From Carallia brachiata (taxonomy: Eukaryota; Streptophyta; Magnoliopsida; Malpighiales; Rhizophoraceae): a stretch of DNA of 64,000 bases. This document shows, piece after piece, positions 38,131-52,689 of this stretch. The notes under the pieces were generated by a model that worked only from the letters and a program-made list of their open reading frames with translations, did not search any database and had not been told where the DNA came from. Where the stretch lies: contig JADCRB010000011.1 in assembly GCA_021464245.1 (NCBI GenBank), forward strand, positions 1,325,226 to 1,389,225, read 5' to 3'. The translations under genes and the position numbers were made by a program. Position 1 is the stretch's first letter. Each line of letters begins with the position of its first letter.

Positions 38131-38868
38131 ACTTATTAGAGTGAATTAAGCGCATTTAACTCCCCAAAAGGTGTTAAAAATGCTTTTTACATTGAAATTA
38201 ATGGTTTTTGTAAGCACTTATACTTCATTTAAGTTATATTTGGGTTAAATAAGCCGTTAAAATGAAATAAAATCACTTATTTGCAATAAATAAAGTGATT
38301 TAGCCCCTTTATTCTTGTCACAAATGGATTTATGCGAGTAATAAATGCAAATCATGATCGATTGCACACTTATTAGAGTGAATTAAACGCATTTAACTCT
38401 CCAAAATTTGTTGGAAATAGTTTTTACATAGAAATTAAAAGTTTTTGTAAGCATTTATCCTTTATTTATGTTCAATTTGGGTTAAATAACCCGTTAAAAT
38501 GAAAGAAAATCACTTACTTGCAAGAAATAAGGTGATTTAGCCCTTTATTCTTGCCATAAATGGTCTTATGCAACTAATGAATGCAAATAATGATCGATTG
38601 CACACTTATTAGAGTGAATTAAGCGCATTTAGCTCCCCAAAAGGTGTTGAAAATGCTTTTTGCATTGAAATTAAAGGATATTGTAAGCATTTATCCTTCA
38701 TTTATGTTCAATTTGGGTTAAATAAGCCATTAAAATAGAAGAAAATCACTTATTTGCCAGAAATAAAGTGATTCACCCCTTTGTTCGTGCCACAAATGGT
38801 TTTATGCAACTAACAAATGCAAATCATGAACAATTGCACACTTATTAGATGGAAATTGATGCATTTAA

Positions 38869-38928
38869 CTCCCCAAAGGGCATTGAAAATGCTTTTTGCT
38901 CCCCAAAAGGCATTGAAAATGCTTTTTG
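38869..38928. repeat. 30-bp tandem duplication inside a monomer
   Basis: Fourth occurrence and the last in domain IV, with the linked deletion (aagttaataagcc near 38970). Confidence 0.9.
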
Positions 38929-41900
38929 CATTGAAATTACATGATTTTGTAAGCATTTATACTTCATTTAAGTTAATAAGCCGTTAAAATGAAAGAAAAT
39001 CACTTATTTGCAAGAAATAAAGTGATTTGATGCCTTTATTCTTGGCACAAATGGTCTTGTGCAACTAATAAATGTAAATCGTGATCGATTGCACACTAAT
39101 TAGAGTGATTTAAGCGTATTTAACTCACCAAAAGTTGTTAAAAATGCTTTTCACTTAGAAATTAATGGTTTTTGTAAGCATTTATACTTCATTTAAGTTA
39201 AATTTTGGTTAAATAAGTCGTTAAAATGAAAGAAAATCATTTATTTGCAAGAAATAAAGAGATTTGACCCCTTTGTTCATGCCACAAATAGTCTTATGCG
39301 ACTAATAAACGGAAATCATGATCAATTACATACTTATTAGGGTGAATTAAGCGTATTTAACTCCTCAAAAGGTGTTAAAAATACTTTTTACATTGAAATT
39401 AATGGTTTTTGTAAGCACTTATACTTCATTTAAGTTATATTTGGGTTAAATAAGCCGTTAAAATGAAAGAAAATCACTTATTTCCAATAAATAAAGTGAT
39501 TTAGCCCCTTTATTCTTGTCACAAATGGACTTATGCAACTAATAAATGCAAATCATGATCGATTGCACACTTATTAGAGTGAATTAAGCGCATTTAACTC
39601 TCCAAAATGTGTTCCAAATAGTTTTTACATAGAAATTAAAGGTTTTTGTAAGCATTTATACTTCATTTAAGTTAAATTTGGGTTAAATAACCCATTAAAA
39701 TGAAAGAAAATCACTTATTTGCAAGAATAAAGTGATTTAGCCCCTTTATTCTGCCACAAATGGTCATATGCAACTAATAAATGCAAATCATGATCGATTG
39801 CACCTTATTAGAGTGAATTAAGCGCATTTAACTCTCCAAAAGTGTTGAATAGTTTTTACATAGAAATTAAAGGTTTTGTAAGCATTTATCCTTCATTTAT
39901 GTTCAATTTGGGTTAAATAAGCCATTAAATGAGAAAAAATCACTTATTTGCAAGAAATAAAGTGATTTACCCCCTTTATTCTTCCCACAAATGGTCTTAT
40001 GCAACTAATAAATGCAAATCATGATCGATTGCATACTTATTAGAGTGAATTAAGTGCATTTAACTCCCCAAAAGGTGTTGAAAATGCTTTTTGCACTGAA
40101 CTTAAAGGATATTGTAAGCATTTATACTTCATTTAAGTTAAATTTGGGTTAAATAAGCCGTTAAAATGAAAGAAAATCACTTATTTGCAAAAAATAAAGT
40201 GATTTGGTCCCTTTATTCTTGTCACAAATGGTCTTATGCAACTAATAAATGCAAATCGTGATCAACTGCACACTTATTAGAGTGAATTAAGCGTATTTAA
40301 CTTCCTAAAAGGTGTTAAAAATGCTTTTCACATTGAAATTAATGGTTTTTGTAAGCATTTATACTTCATTTAAGTTAAATTTGGGTTAAATAACCCGTTA
40401 AAATGAAAGAAAATCATTTATTTGCAAGAAATAAAGTGATTTAGCCCCTTTATTCTTACCACAAATGGTCATATGCAACTAATAAATGCAAATCATGATC
40501 GATTGCACACTTATTAGAGTGAATTAAGCGCTTTTAACTCTCCAAAAGGTGTTGAAAAGGGTTTTTACATTGAAATTAAAGGTATTTGTAAGCATTTATC
40601 CTTCATTTATGTTCAATTTGGGTTAAATAAGCCATTAAATGGAAGAAAATCACTTATTTGCAAGAAATAAAGTGATTTGACCCCTTTGTTCAAGCCACAA
40701 ATAGTCTTATGCAACTAATAAATGCAAATCATGATCAATTACACACTTATTAGAGTGAATTAAGGGCATTTAACTCCCCAAAAGGTGTTAAAAATGCTTT
40801 TTACATTGAAATTAATGGTTTTTGTAAGCACTTATACTTCATTTAAGTTATATTTGGGTTAAATAAGCCGTTAAAATGAAAGAAAATCACTTATTTACAA
40901 GAGATAAAGTGATTTAGCCCATTTATTCTTGCCACAAATGGTCAGTCTTATGCAACTAATAAATGCAAATCATGATCGATTGCACACTTATTAGAGTGAA
41001 TTAAGCGCATTTAACTCTCCAAAATGTGTTGGAAATAGTTTTTACATAGAAATTAAAGGTTTTTGTAAGCATTTATCCTTCATTTATGTTCAATTTGGGT
41101 TAAATAAGCCATTAAAAAGGAAGAAACTCACTTATTTACAACAAATAAAGTGATTTGACAACTTTATTCATGCCACAAATGGTTTTATGCAACTAATAAA
41201 TGAAAATTATGAGCAATTGCACATTTATTAGAAGGAAATTGACGCATTTAACTCCCCAAAAGGCATTAAAAATGCTTTTTGCATTGAAATTAATAGTTTT
41301 TGTAAGCACTTATACTTCATTTAAGTTATATTTGGGTTAAATAACCCATTAAAATGAAAGAAAATCACTTATTTGCAAGAAATAAAGTGATTTAGCCCCT
41401 TTATTCTGGCCACAAATGGACTTATGCAACTGATAAATGCAAATCATGATCGATTGCACACTTATTAGAGTGAATTAAGCGCATTTAACTCTCCAAAATG
41501 TGTTGGAAATAGTTTTTACATAGAAATTAAAGGTTTTTGTAAGCATTTATCCTTCATTTACGTTCAATTTGGGTTAAATAAGCCATTAAATGGAAGAAAA
41601 ATCACTTATTTGCAAGAAATAAAGTGATTTAGCCCCTTTATTCTTCCCACAAATGGTCTTATGCAAATAATAAATGCAAATCATGATCGATTACATACTT
41701 ATTAGAGTGAATTAAGCGCATTTAACTCCCCAAAAGGTGTTGAAAATGCTTTTTGCACTGAAATTAAATGATATTGTAAGCATTTATACTTCATTTAAGT
41801 TAAATTTGGGTTAAATAAGCCATTAAAATGAAAGAAAATTACTTATTTGCAAAAAAAAAGTGATTTGGCCCATTTATTCTTCCCACAAATGGTCTTATGC

Positions 41901-44899
41901 AACTAATAAATGTAAATCGTGACCGACTGCACACTTATTAGATTGAATTAAACGCATTTAACTCCCCAAAAGGTGTTAAAAATGCTTTTCACATTGAAAT
42001 TAATGGTTTTTGTAAACCTTTATACTTCATTTAAGTTAAATTTGGGTTAAATAACTCGTTAAAAAGAAAGAAAATCACTTATTTGCAAGAAATAAAGTGA
42101 TTTAGCCCTTTTATTTTTGCCACAAATGGTCGGTTTTATGCAACTAATAAATGCAAATCATGATTGATTGCACACTTATTAGAGTGAATTAAGCGCATTT
42201 AACTATCAAAATGTGTTGGAAATAGTTTTTACATAGAAAAAAAGGTTTTGTAAGCATTTATGCTTCATTTATGTTCAATTTGGGTTAAATAAGCCATTAA
42301 AAAGGAAGAAACTCACTTATTTACAAGAAAAAAGTGATTTGACCACTTTATTCATGCCACAAATGGTTTTATGCAACTAATAAATGAAAATTATGAGCAA
42401 TTGCACATTTATTAGAAGGAAATTGACGCATTTAACGCCCCAAAAGGCATTAAAAATGATTTTTGCATTGAAATTAATAGTTTTTGTAAGCACTTATACT
42501 TCATTTAAGTTATATTTGGGTTAAATAACCCGTTAAAATGAAAGAAAATCACTATTTGCAAGAAATAAAGTGATTTAGCCCTTTATTCTTGCCACAAATG
42601 GTCATAACAACTAATAAATGCAAATCATGATCGATTGCACACTTATTAGAGTGAATTAAGCGCATTTAACTCTCCAAAATGTGTTGGAAATAGTTTTTAC
42701 ATAGAAATTAAAGGTTTTTGTAAGCATTTATCCTTCATTTATTATTCGATTTGGGTTAAATAAGTCATTAAATGGAAGAAAATCACTTATTTGCAAGAAA
42801 TAAAGTGATTTAGCCCCTTTATTCTTCCCACAAATGGTCTTATGCAACTAAAAAATGCAAATCATGATCGATTGCATACTTATTAGAGTGAATTAAGCGC
42901 ATTTAACTCCCCAAAAGGTGTTGAAAATGCTTTTTGTATTGAAATTAAAGGATATTGTAAGCATTTATACTTCATTTAAGTTAAATTTGAGTTAAATAAG
43001 CCGTTAAAATGAAAGAAAATCACTTATTTGCAAAAATAAAGTGATTTGGCCCCTTTATTCTTGCACAAATGGTCTTATGCAACTAATAAATGCAAATCGT
43101 GATCGATGCACACTTATTAGAGTGAATTAAGCGTATTTAACTCCTAAAAGGTGTTAAAAATGCTTTTCACATTGAAATTAATGGTTTTTGTAAGCATTAT
43201 ACTTCATTTAAGTTAAATTTGGGTTAAATAACCGTTAAAATGAAAGAAAATCACTTATTTGCAAGAAAAAAGTGATTTAGCCCCTTTATTCTTACCACAA
43301 ATGGTCATATGCAACTAATAAATGCAAATCATGATCGATTGCACACTTATTAGAGTGAATTAAGCGCTTTAACTCTCCAAAAGGTTGAAAAGGGTTTTTA
43401 CATTGAAATTAAAGGTATTTGTAAGCATTTATCCTTCATTTATGTTCAATTTGGGTTAAATAAGCCATTAAATGGAAGAAAATCACTTATTTGCAAGAAA
43501 TAAAGTGATTTGACCCCTTTGTTCAAGCCACAAATAGTCTTATGCAACTAATAAATGCAAATCATGATCATTACACTTATTAGAGTGAATTAAGGCATTT
43601 AACTCCCAAAAGGTGTTAAAATGCTTTTTACATTGAAATTAATGGTTTTTGTAAGCATTATACTTCATTTAAGTTATATTTGGGTTAAATAAGCCGTTAA
43701 AATGAAGAAAATCACTTATTTACAAGAAATAAAGTGATTTAGCCCATTTATTCTTGCCACAAATGGTCTTATGCAACTAATAAATGCAAATCATGATCGA
43801 TTGCAATTATTAGAGTGAATTAAGCGCATTTAACTCCCAAAAGGTGTTGAAAATGCTTTTTGTAGAAATTAAAGGTTTGTAAGCATTTATACTTCATTTA
43901 AGTTAATTTGGGTTAAATAAGCCATTAAAATGAAGAAAATCACTTATTTGCAAAAATAAAGTGATTTGGCCCCTTTATTCTTGTCACAAATGGTCTTATG
44001 CAACTAATAAATGCAAATCGTGATCATGCACACTTATTAGAGTGAATTAAGCGTATTTAACTCCTAAAAGGTGTTAAAAATGCTTTTCACATTGAAATTA
44101 ATGGTTTTTGTAAGCATTTATACTTCATTTAAGTTAAATTTGGGTTAAATAACCCGTTAAAATGAAAGAAAATCATTTATTTGCAAGAAATAAAGTGATT
44201 TAGCCCCTTTATTCTTACCACAAATGGTCATGCAACTAATAAATGCAAATCATGATCGATTGCACACTTATTAGAGTGAATTAAGCGCTTTAACTCTCAA
44301 AAGGTGTTGAAAAGGGTTTTGACATTGAAATTAAAGGTATTTGTAAGCATTTATCCTTCATTTATGTTCAATTTGGGTTAAATAAGCCATTAAATGGAAG
44401 AAAATCACTTATTTGCAAGAAATAAAGTGATTTGACCCCTTTGTTCAAGCCACAAATAGTCTTATGCAACTAATAAATGAAATCATGATCAATTACACAC
44501 TTATTAGAGTGAATTAAGGGCATTTAACTCCCCAAAAGGTGTTAAAAATGTTTTTACATTGAATTAATGGTTTTTGTAAGCACTTATACTTCATTTAGTT
44601 ATATTTGGGTTAAATAAGCCGTTAAAATGAAAGAAAATCACTTATTTACAAGAAATAAAGTGATTTAGCCCTTTATTCTTGCCACAAACGGTGGTCTTAT
44701 GCAACTAATAAATGCAAATCATGATCGATTGCACACTTATTAGAGTGAATTAAGCGCATTTAACTCTCCAAAATGTGTTGGAAATATTTTTTACATAGAA
44801 ATTAAAGGTTTTTGTAAGCATTTATCCTTCATTTATGTTCAATTTGGGTTAAATAAGCCATTAAAAAGGAAGAAACTCATTATTTACAAGAAATAAAGT

Positions 44900-47000
44900 G
44901 ATTACACTTTATTCTGCCACAAATGGTTTTATGCAACTAATAAATGAAAATGATGAGCATTGCACATTTATTAGAAGGAATTGACGCATTTAACTCCCCA
45001 AAAGGCATTAAAAATTCTTTTGCATTGAAATTAATAGGTTTTTGTAAGCACTTATACTTCATTTAAGTTATATTTGGGTTAAATAACCTATTAAAATGAA
45101 AGAAAATCACTTATTTGCAAGAAATAAAGTGATTTAGCCCCTTTATTCTTGCCACAAATGGACTTATGCAACTGATAAATGCAAATCATGATCGATTGCA
45201 CACTTATTAGAGTGAATTAAGCGCATTTAACTCTTCAAAAGGTGTTGGAAATAGTTTTTACATAGAAATTAAAGGTTTTTGTAAGCATTTATCCTTCATT
45301 TATGTTTAATTTGGGTTAAATAAGCCATTAAATGAAAGAAAATCACTTTTTTGCAAGAAATAAAGTGATTTAGCCCCTTTTTTCTTGCCACAAATGGTCT
45401 TATGCAACAAATAAATGCAAATCATGATCGATTGCATACTTATTAGAGTGAATTAAGCGCATTTAACTCCCCAAAAGGTGTTGAAAATGCTTTTTGCATT
45501 GAAATTAAAGGATATTGTAAGCATTTATACTTCATTTAAGTTAAATTTGGGTTAAACAAGCCGTTAAAATGAAAGAAAATCACTTATTTGCAAAAAATAA
45601 AGTGATTTGGCCCCTTTATTCTTGCCACAAATGATTTTATGCAACTAATAAATGCAAATCGTGATCGACTGCACACTTATTAGAGTGAATTAAGCGTATT
45701 TAACTCCCTAAAAGGTGTTAAAAATGCTTTTCACATTGAAATTAATGGTTTTTGTAAGCATTTGTACTTCATTTAAGTTAAATTTGGGTTAAATAACCCG
45801 TTAAAATGAAAGAAAATCACTTATTTGCAAGAAATAAAGTGATTTAGCCCCTTTATTCTTGCCACAAATGGTCGGTTTTATGCAACTAATAAATGCAAAT
45901 CATGATTGATTGCACACTTATTAGAGTGAATTAAGCGCATTTAACTCTCCAAAATGTGTTGGAAATAGTTTTTACATAGAAAATAAAGGTTTTTGTAAGC
46001 ATTTATGCTTCATTTATGTTTAATTTGGGTTAAATAAGCCATTAAAAAGGAAGAAACTCACTTATTTACAAGAAATAAAGTGATTTGACCACTTTATTCA
46101 GCCACAAATGGTTTTATGCAACTAATAAATGAGAATTATAAGCAATTGCACATTTATTAGAAGGAAATTGACGCATTTAACGCCCCAAAAGGCATTAAAA
46201 ATGATTTTTGCATTGAAATTAGTAATTTTTGTAAGCACTTATACTTCATTTAAGTTATATTTGGGTTAAATAACCCGTTAAAATGAAAGAAAATACCTAT
46301 TTGTAAGAAATAAAGTGATTTAGCCCCTTTATTCTTGCCACAAATGGTCATATGCAACTAATAAATGCAAATCATGATCGATTGCACACTTATTAGAGTG
46401 AATTAAGCGCATTTAACTCTCCAAAATGTGTTGGAAATAGTTTTTACATAGAAATTAAAGGTTTTTGTAAGCATTTATCCTTCATTTATGTTCAATTTGG
46501 GTTAAATAAGCCATTAAATGGAAGAAAATCACTTTTTTGCGAGAAATAAAGTGATTTAGCCCCTTTATTCTTCCCACAAATGGTCTTATGCAACTAATAA
46601 ATGCAAATCATGATCGATTGCATAATTATTAGAGTGAATTAAGCGCATTTAACTCCCCAAAAGGTGTTGAAAATGCTTTTTGTATTGAAATTAAAGGATA
46701 TTGTAAGCATTTATACTTCATTTAAGTTAAATTTGGGTTAAATAAGCCATTAAAATGAAAGAAAATCACTTATTTGCAAAAAATAAAGTGATTTGGCCCC
46801 TTTATTCTTGTCACAAATGGTCTTATGCAACTAATAAATGCAAATCGTGATCGACTGCACACTTATTAGAGTGAATTAAGCGTATTTAACACCCTAAAAG
46901 GTGTTAAAAATGCTTTTCACATTGAAATTAATGGTTTTTGTAAGCATTTATACTTCATTTAAGTTAAATTTGGGCTAAATAACCCGTTAAAATGAAAGAA
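44900..47000. repeat. 33-monomer long-range duplication, copy 1
   Basis: Matches about 52690-54790 at an offset of 7786-7789 bp. Markers are the divergent monomers at 44945/52731 and 46130/53919 (the latter both with the rare tgagaattataagc), the aatgaaagaaaatcac variant at 45331/53119, and ttgggctaaataaccc at about 46971/54761. Confidence 0.82.
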
Positions 47001-48879
47001 AATCACTTATTTGCAAGAAATAAAGTGATTTAGCCCCTTTATTCTTGCCACAAATGGTCATATGCAACTAATAAATGCAAATCATGATCGATTGCACACT
47101 TATTAGAGTGAATTAAGCGCTTTTAACTCTTCAAAAGGTGTTGAAAAGGGTTTTGACATTGAAATTAAAGGTATTTGTAAGCATTTATCCTTCATTTATG
47201 TTCAATTTGGGTTAAATAAGCCATTAAATGGAAGAAAATCACTTATTTGCAAGAAATAAAGTGATTTGACCCCTTTGTTCAAGCCACAAATAGTCTTATG
47301 CAACTAATAAATGAAAATCATGATCAATTACACACTTATTAGAGTGAATTAAGGGCATTTAACTCCCCAAAAGGTGTTAAAAATGCTTTTTACATTGAAA
47401 TTAATGGTTTTTGTAAGCACTTATACTTCATTTAAGTTATATTTGGGTTAAATAAGCCGTTAAAATGAAAGAAAATCACTTATTTACAAGAAATAAAGTG
47501 ATTTAGCCCATTTATTCTTGCCACAAACGGTCGGTCTTATGCAACTAATAAATGCAAATCATGATCGATTGCACACTTATTAGAGTGAATTAAGCGCATT
47601 TAACTCTCCAAAATGTGTTGGAAATATTTTTTACATAGAAATTAAAGGTTTTTGTAAGCATTTATCCTTCATTTATGTTCAATTTGGGTTAAATAAGCCA
47701 TTAAAAAGGAAGAAACTCACTTATTTACAAGAAATAAAGTGATTTGACAACTTTATTCATGCCACAAATGGTTTTATGCAACTAATAAATGAAAATTATG
47801 AGCAATTGCACATTTATTAGAAGGAAATTGACGCATTTAACTCCCCAAAAGGCATTAAAAATGCTTTTTGCATTGAAATTAATAGTTTTTGTAAGCACTT
47901 ATACTTCATTTAAGTTATATTTGGGTTAAATAACCCATTAAAATGAAAGAAAATCACTTATTTGCAAGAAATAAAGTGATTTAGCCCCTTTATTCTTGCC
48001 ACAAATGGACTTATGCAACTGATAAATGCAAATCATGATCGATTGCACACTTATTAGAGTGAATTAAGCGCATTTAACTCTCCAAAATGTGTTGGAAATA
48101 GTTTTTACATAGAAATTAAAGGTTTTTGTAAGCATTTATCCTTCATTTATGTTTAATTTGGGTTAAATAAGCCATTAAATGGAAGAAAATCACTTTTTTG
48201 CAAGAAATAAAGTGATTTAGCCCCTTTATTCTTGCCACAAATGGTCTTATGCAACTAATAAATGCAAATCATGATCGATTGCATACTTATTAGAGTGAAT
48301 TAAGCGCATTTAACTCCCCAAAAGGTGTTGAAAATGCTTTTTGTATGAAATTAAAGGTATTGTAAGCATTTATACTTCATTTAAGTTAAATTTGGGTTAA
48401 TAAGCCATTAAAATGAAAAAAATCACTTTTTGCAAAAATAAAGTGATTTGGCCCCTTTATTCTTGCCACAAATGGTCTTATGCAACTAATAAATGCAAAT
48501 CGTGATCGACTGCACACTTATTAGAGTGAATTAAGCCATTTAACTCCCTAAAAGGTGTTAAAATGCTTTTCACATTGAAATTAATGGTTTTTGTAAGCAT
48601 TTATACTTCATTTAAGTTAAATTTGGGTTAAATAACCCGTTAAAATGAAAGAAAATCACTTATTTGCAAGAAATAAAGTGATTTAGCCCCTTTATTCTTG
48701 CCACAAATGGTCATATGCAACTAATAAATGCAAATCATGATCGATTGCACACTTATTAGAGTGAATTAAGCGCTTTTAACTCTTCAAAAGGTGTTGAAAA
48801 GGGTTTTGACATTGAAATTAAAGGTATTTGTAAGCATTTATCCTTCATTTATGTTCAATTTGGGTTAAATAAGCCATTA

Positions 48880-50520
48880 AATGGAAGAAAATCACTTATT
48901 TGCAAGAAATAAAGTGATTTCACCCCTTTGTTCAAGCCACAAATAGTCTTATTCAACTAATAAATGCAAATCATGATCAATTACACACTTATTAGAGTGA
49001 ATTAAGGGCATTTAACTCCCCAAAAGGTGTTCAAAATGCTTTTTACATTGAAATTAATGGTTTTTGTAAGCACTTATACTTCATTTAAGTTATATTTGGG
49101 TTGAATAAGCCGTTAAAATGAAAGAAAATCACTTATTTACAAGAAATAAAGTGATTTAGCCCATTTATTCTTGCCACAAATGGTCGGTCTTATGCAACTA
49201 ATAAATGCAAATCATGATCGATTGCACACTTATTAGAGTGAATTAAGCGCATTTAACTCTCCAAAATGTGTTGGAAATAGTTTTTACATAGAAATTAAAG
49301 GTTTTTGTAAGCATTTATCCTTCATTTATGTTCAATTTGGGTTAAATAAGCCATTAAATGGAAGAAAATCACTTATTTGCAAGAAATAAAGTGATTTAGC
49401 CCCTTTATTCTTCCCACAAATGGTATTATGCAACTAATAAATGCAAATCATGATCGATTGCACACTTATTAGAGTGAATTAAGCGCATTTAACTCTCCAA
49501 AAGGTGTTGAAAATGGTTTTTACATTCAAATTAAAGGTATTTGTAAGCATTTATCCTTCATTTATGTTCAATTTGGGTTAAACAAGCCATTAAATGGAAG
49601 AAAATCACTTATTTGCAAGAAATAAAGTGATTTAGCCCCTTTATTCTTGCCACAAATGGACTTATGCAACTGATAAATGCAAATCATGATCGATTGCACA
49701 CTTATTAGAGTGAATTAAGCGCATTTAACTCTCCAAAATGTGTTGGAAATAGTTTTTACATAAAAATTAAAGGTTTTTGTAAGCATTTATCCTTCATTTA
49801 TGTTTAATTTGGTTAAATAAGTCATTAAATGGAAAGAAAATCACTTTTTGCAAGAATAAATGATTTAGCCCCTTTATTCTTGCCACAAATGGTCATATGC
49901 AACTAATAAATGCAAATCATGATCGACTGCACACTTATTAGAGTGAATTAAGCGCATTTAACTCTCCAAAATGTGTTGGAAATGGTTATTACATAGAAAT
50001 TAATGGTTTTTGTAAGCATTTATCCTTCATTTATGTTCAATTTGGGTTAAATAAGCCATTAAATGGAAGAAAATCACTTATTTGCAAGAAATAAAGTGAT
50101 TTAGCCCATTTATTCTTGCCACAAATGGTCTTATGCAACTAATAAATGCAAATCATGATCGATTGCACACTTATTAGAGTGTATTAAGCGCATTTAACAC
50201 CCCAAAAGGTGTTGAAAATGCTTTTTGCGTTGAAATTAAAGGATTTTGTAAGCATTTATGCTTCATTTAAGTTAAATTTGGGTTAGATAATCCATTAATA
50301 AGAAAGAAAATCACTTATTTGCAAGAAATTAAGTGATTTGACCTCTTTATTGATGCCAAAAATGGTCTTATGCAACTAATAAATACAAATCATGATCAAT
50401 TGCACTCTTATTAGAGAGAATTTGCCTTTAACTCTCCAAAAGGTGTTGAAAATTTTTACATTGAAATTAAAGGTTTTGTAAGCATTTATCCTTCATTTAG
50501 TTCAATTTGGGTTAAATAAG
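48880..50520. repeat. 7-monomer higher-order unit, copy 1
   Basis: Followed directly by a second copy at about 50520-52190. The marker tggtattatgc occurs at 49421 and 51056 (1635 bp apart; 7 monomers minus small losses). Also shared are ttaaacaagccattaaatgg, tggttattacatag-type variants and the attgatgccaaaaatgg monomer. Confidence 0.8.
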
Positions 50521-52190
50521 CCATTAAATGGAAGAAAATCACTTATTTGCAAGAAATAAGTGATTTACCCCTTTGTTCAAGCCACAAATAGTCTATCAAC
50601 TAATAAATGCAAATCATGATCAATTCACACTTATTAGAGTGAATTAAGGCATTTAACTCCCCAAAAGGTGTTGAAAATGCTTTTACATTGAAATTAAATG
50701 GTTTTTGTAAGCACTTATACTTCATTTAAGTTATATTTGGGTTAAATAAGCCGTTAAAATGAAAGAAAATCACTTATTTACAAGAAATAAAGTGATTTAG
50801 CCCATTATTTTGCCACAAATGGTCGGTCTTATGCAACTAATAAATGCAAATCATGATCGATTGCACACTTATTAGAGTGAATTAAGCGCATTTAACTCTC
50901 CAAAATGTGTTGGAAATGTTTTTACATAGAAATTAAAGGTTTTTGTAAGCATTATCCTTCATTTATGTTCAATTTGGGTTAATAAGCCATTAAATGGAAG
51001 AAAATCACTTATTGCAAGAAATAAAGTGATTTAGCCCCTTTATTCTTCCCACAAATGGTATTATGCAACTAATAAATGCAAATCATGATCGATTGCACAC
51101 TTATTAGAGTGAATTAAGCGCATTTAACTCTCCAAAAGGTGTTGAAAATGGTTTTTACATTCAAATTAAAGGTATTTGTAAGCATTTATCCTTCATTTAT
51201 GTTCAATTTGGGTTAAACAAGCCATTAAATGGAAGAAAATCACTTATTTGCAAGAAATAAAGTGATTTAGCCCCTTTATTCTTGCCACAAATGGACTTAT
51301 GCAACTGATAAATGCAAATCATGATCGATTGCACACTTATTAGAGTGAATTAAGCGCATTTAACTCTCCAAAATGTGTTGGAAATAGTTTTTACATAAAA
51401 ATTAAAGGTTTTTGTAAGCATTTATCCTTCATTTATGTTTAATTTGGGTTAAATAAGTCATTAAATGGAAGAAAATCACTTTTTTGCAAGAAATAAAATG
51501 ATTTAGCCCCTTTATTCTTGCCACAAATGGTCATATGCAACTAATAAATGCAAATCATGATCGACTGCACACTTATTAGAGTGAATTAAGCGCATTTAAC
51601 TCTCCAAAATGTGTTGGAAATGGTTTTACATAGAAATTAAGGTTTTTGTAAGCATTTATCCTTCATTTATGTTCAATTTGGTTAAATAAGCCATTAAATG
51701 GAAGAAAATCACTTATTTGCAAGAAATAAGTGATTTAGCCCTTTATTCTTGCCACAAATGGTCTTATGCAACTAATAAATGCAAATCATGATCGATTGCA
51801 CACTTATTAGAGTGTATTAAGCGCATTTAACACCCCAAAAGGTGTTGAAAATGCTTTTTGCGTTGAAATTAAAGGATTTTGTAAGCATTTATGCTTCATT
51901 TAAGTTAAATTTGGGTTAGATAATCCATTAATAAGAAAGAAAATCACTTATTTGCAAGAAATAAAGTGATTTGACCTCTTTATTGATGCCAAAAATGGTC
52001 TTATGCAACTAATAAATACAAATCATGATCAATTGCACTCTTATTAGAGAGAATTGATTGCCTTTAACTCTCCAAAAGGTGTTGAAAAGGGTTTTTACAT
52101 TGAAATTAAAGGTATTTGTAAGCATTTATCCTTCATTTATGTTCAATTTGGGTTAAATAAGCCATTAAATGGAAGAAAATCACTTATTTG
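50520..52190. repeat. 7-monomer higher-order unit, copy 2
   Basis: Direct tandem copy of 48880-50520. Its first ~500 bases (to about 51020) carry many one- to three-base losses, for example gtctatcaac and agcattatcc, unlike the matching part of copy 1. Confidence 0.78.
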
Positions 52191-52689
52191 CAAGAAATAA
52201 AGTGATTTGACCCCTTTGTTCAAGCCACAAATAGTCTTATGCAACTAATAAATGCAAATCATGATCAATTACACACTTATTAGAGTGAATTAAGGGCATT
52301 TATCTCCCCAAAAGTTGTTAAAAATGCTTTTTACATTGAAATTAATGGTTTTTGTAAGCACTTATACTTCATTTAAGTTATATTTGGGTTAAATAAGCCG
52401 TTAAAATGAAAGAAAATCACTTATTTACAAGAAATAAAGTGATTTAGCCCATTTATTCTTGCCACAAATGGTCGGTCTTATGCAACTAATAAATGCAAAT
52501 CATGATTGATTGCACACTTATTAGAGTGAATTAAGCGCATTTAACTCTCCAAAATGTGTTGGAAATAGTTTTTACATAGAAATTAAAGGTTTTTGTAAGC
52601 ATTTATCCTTCATTTATGTTTAATTTGGGTTAAATAAGCCGCTAAAAAGGAAGAAACTCACTTATTTACAATAAATAAAGTGATTTGAC

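Larger units (their letters stand above)
32187..39000. repeat. Domain IV: 6- and 7-monomer higher-order repeats
   Basis: Units are delimited by the 30-bp-duplication monomer at 33370, 34809, 36485 and 38869, with spacings of 1439, 1676 and 2384 bp, matching 6, 7 and 10 monomers once the +18-bp size of that monomer is allowed for. The tagtttttacatagaaatta monomer (32681, 34120, 35797) shows the same 1439 and 1677 spacing. In this domain many monomers read tgctttttgcatt, making a small extra dyad (aatgc-ttttt-gcatt), whereas domain I reads tgctttttacatt. Confidence 0.85.
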
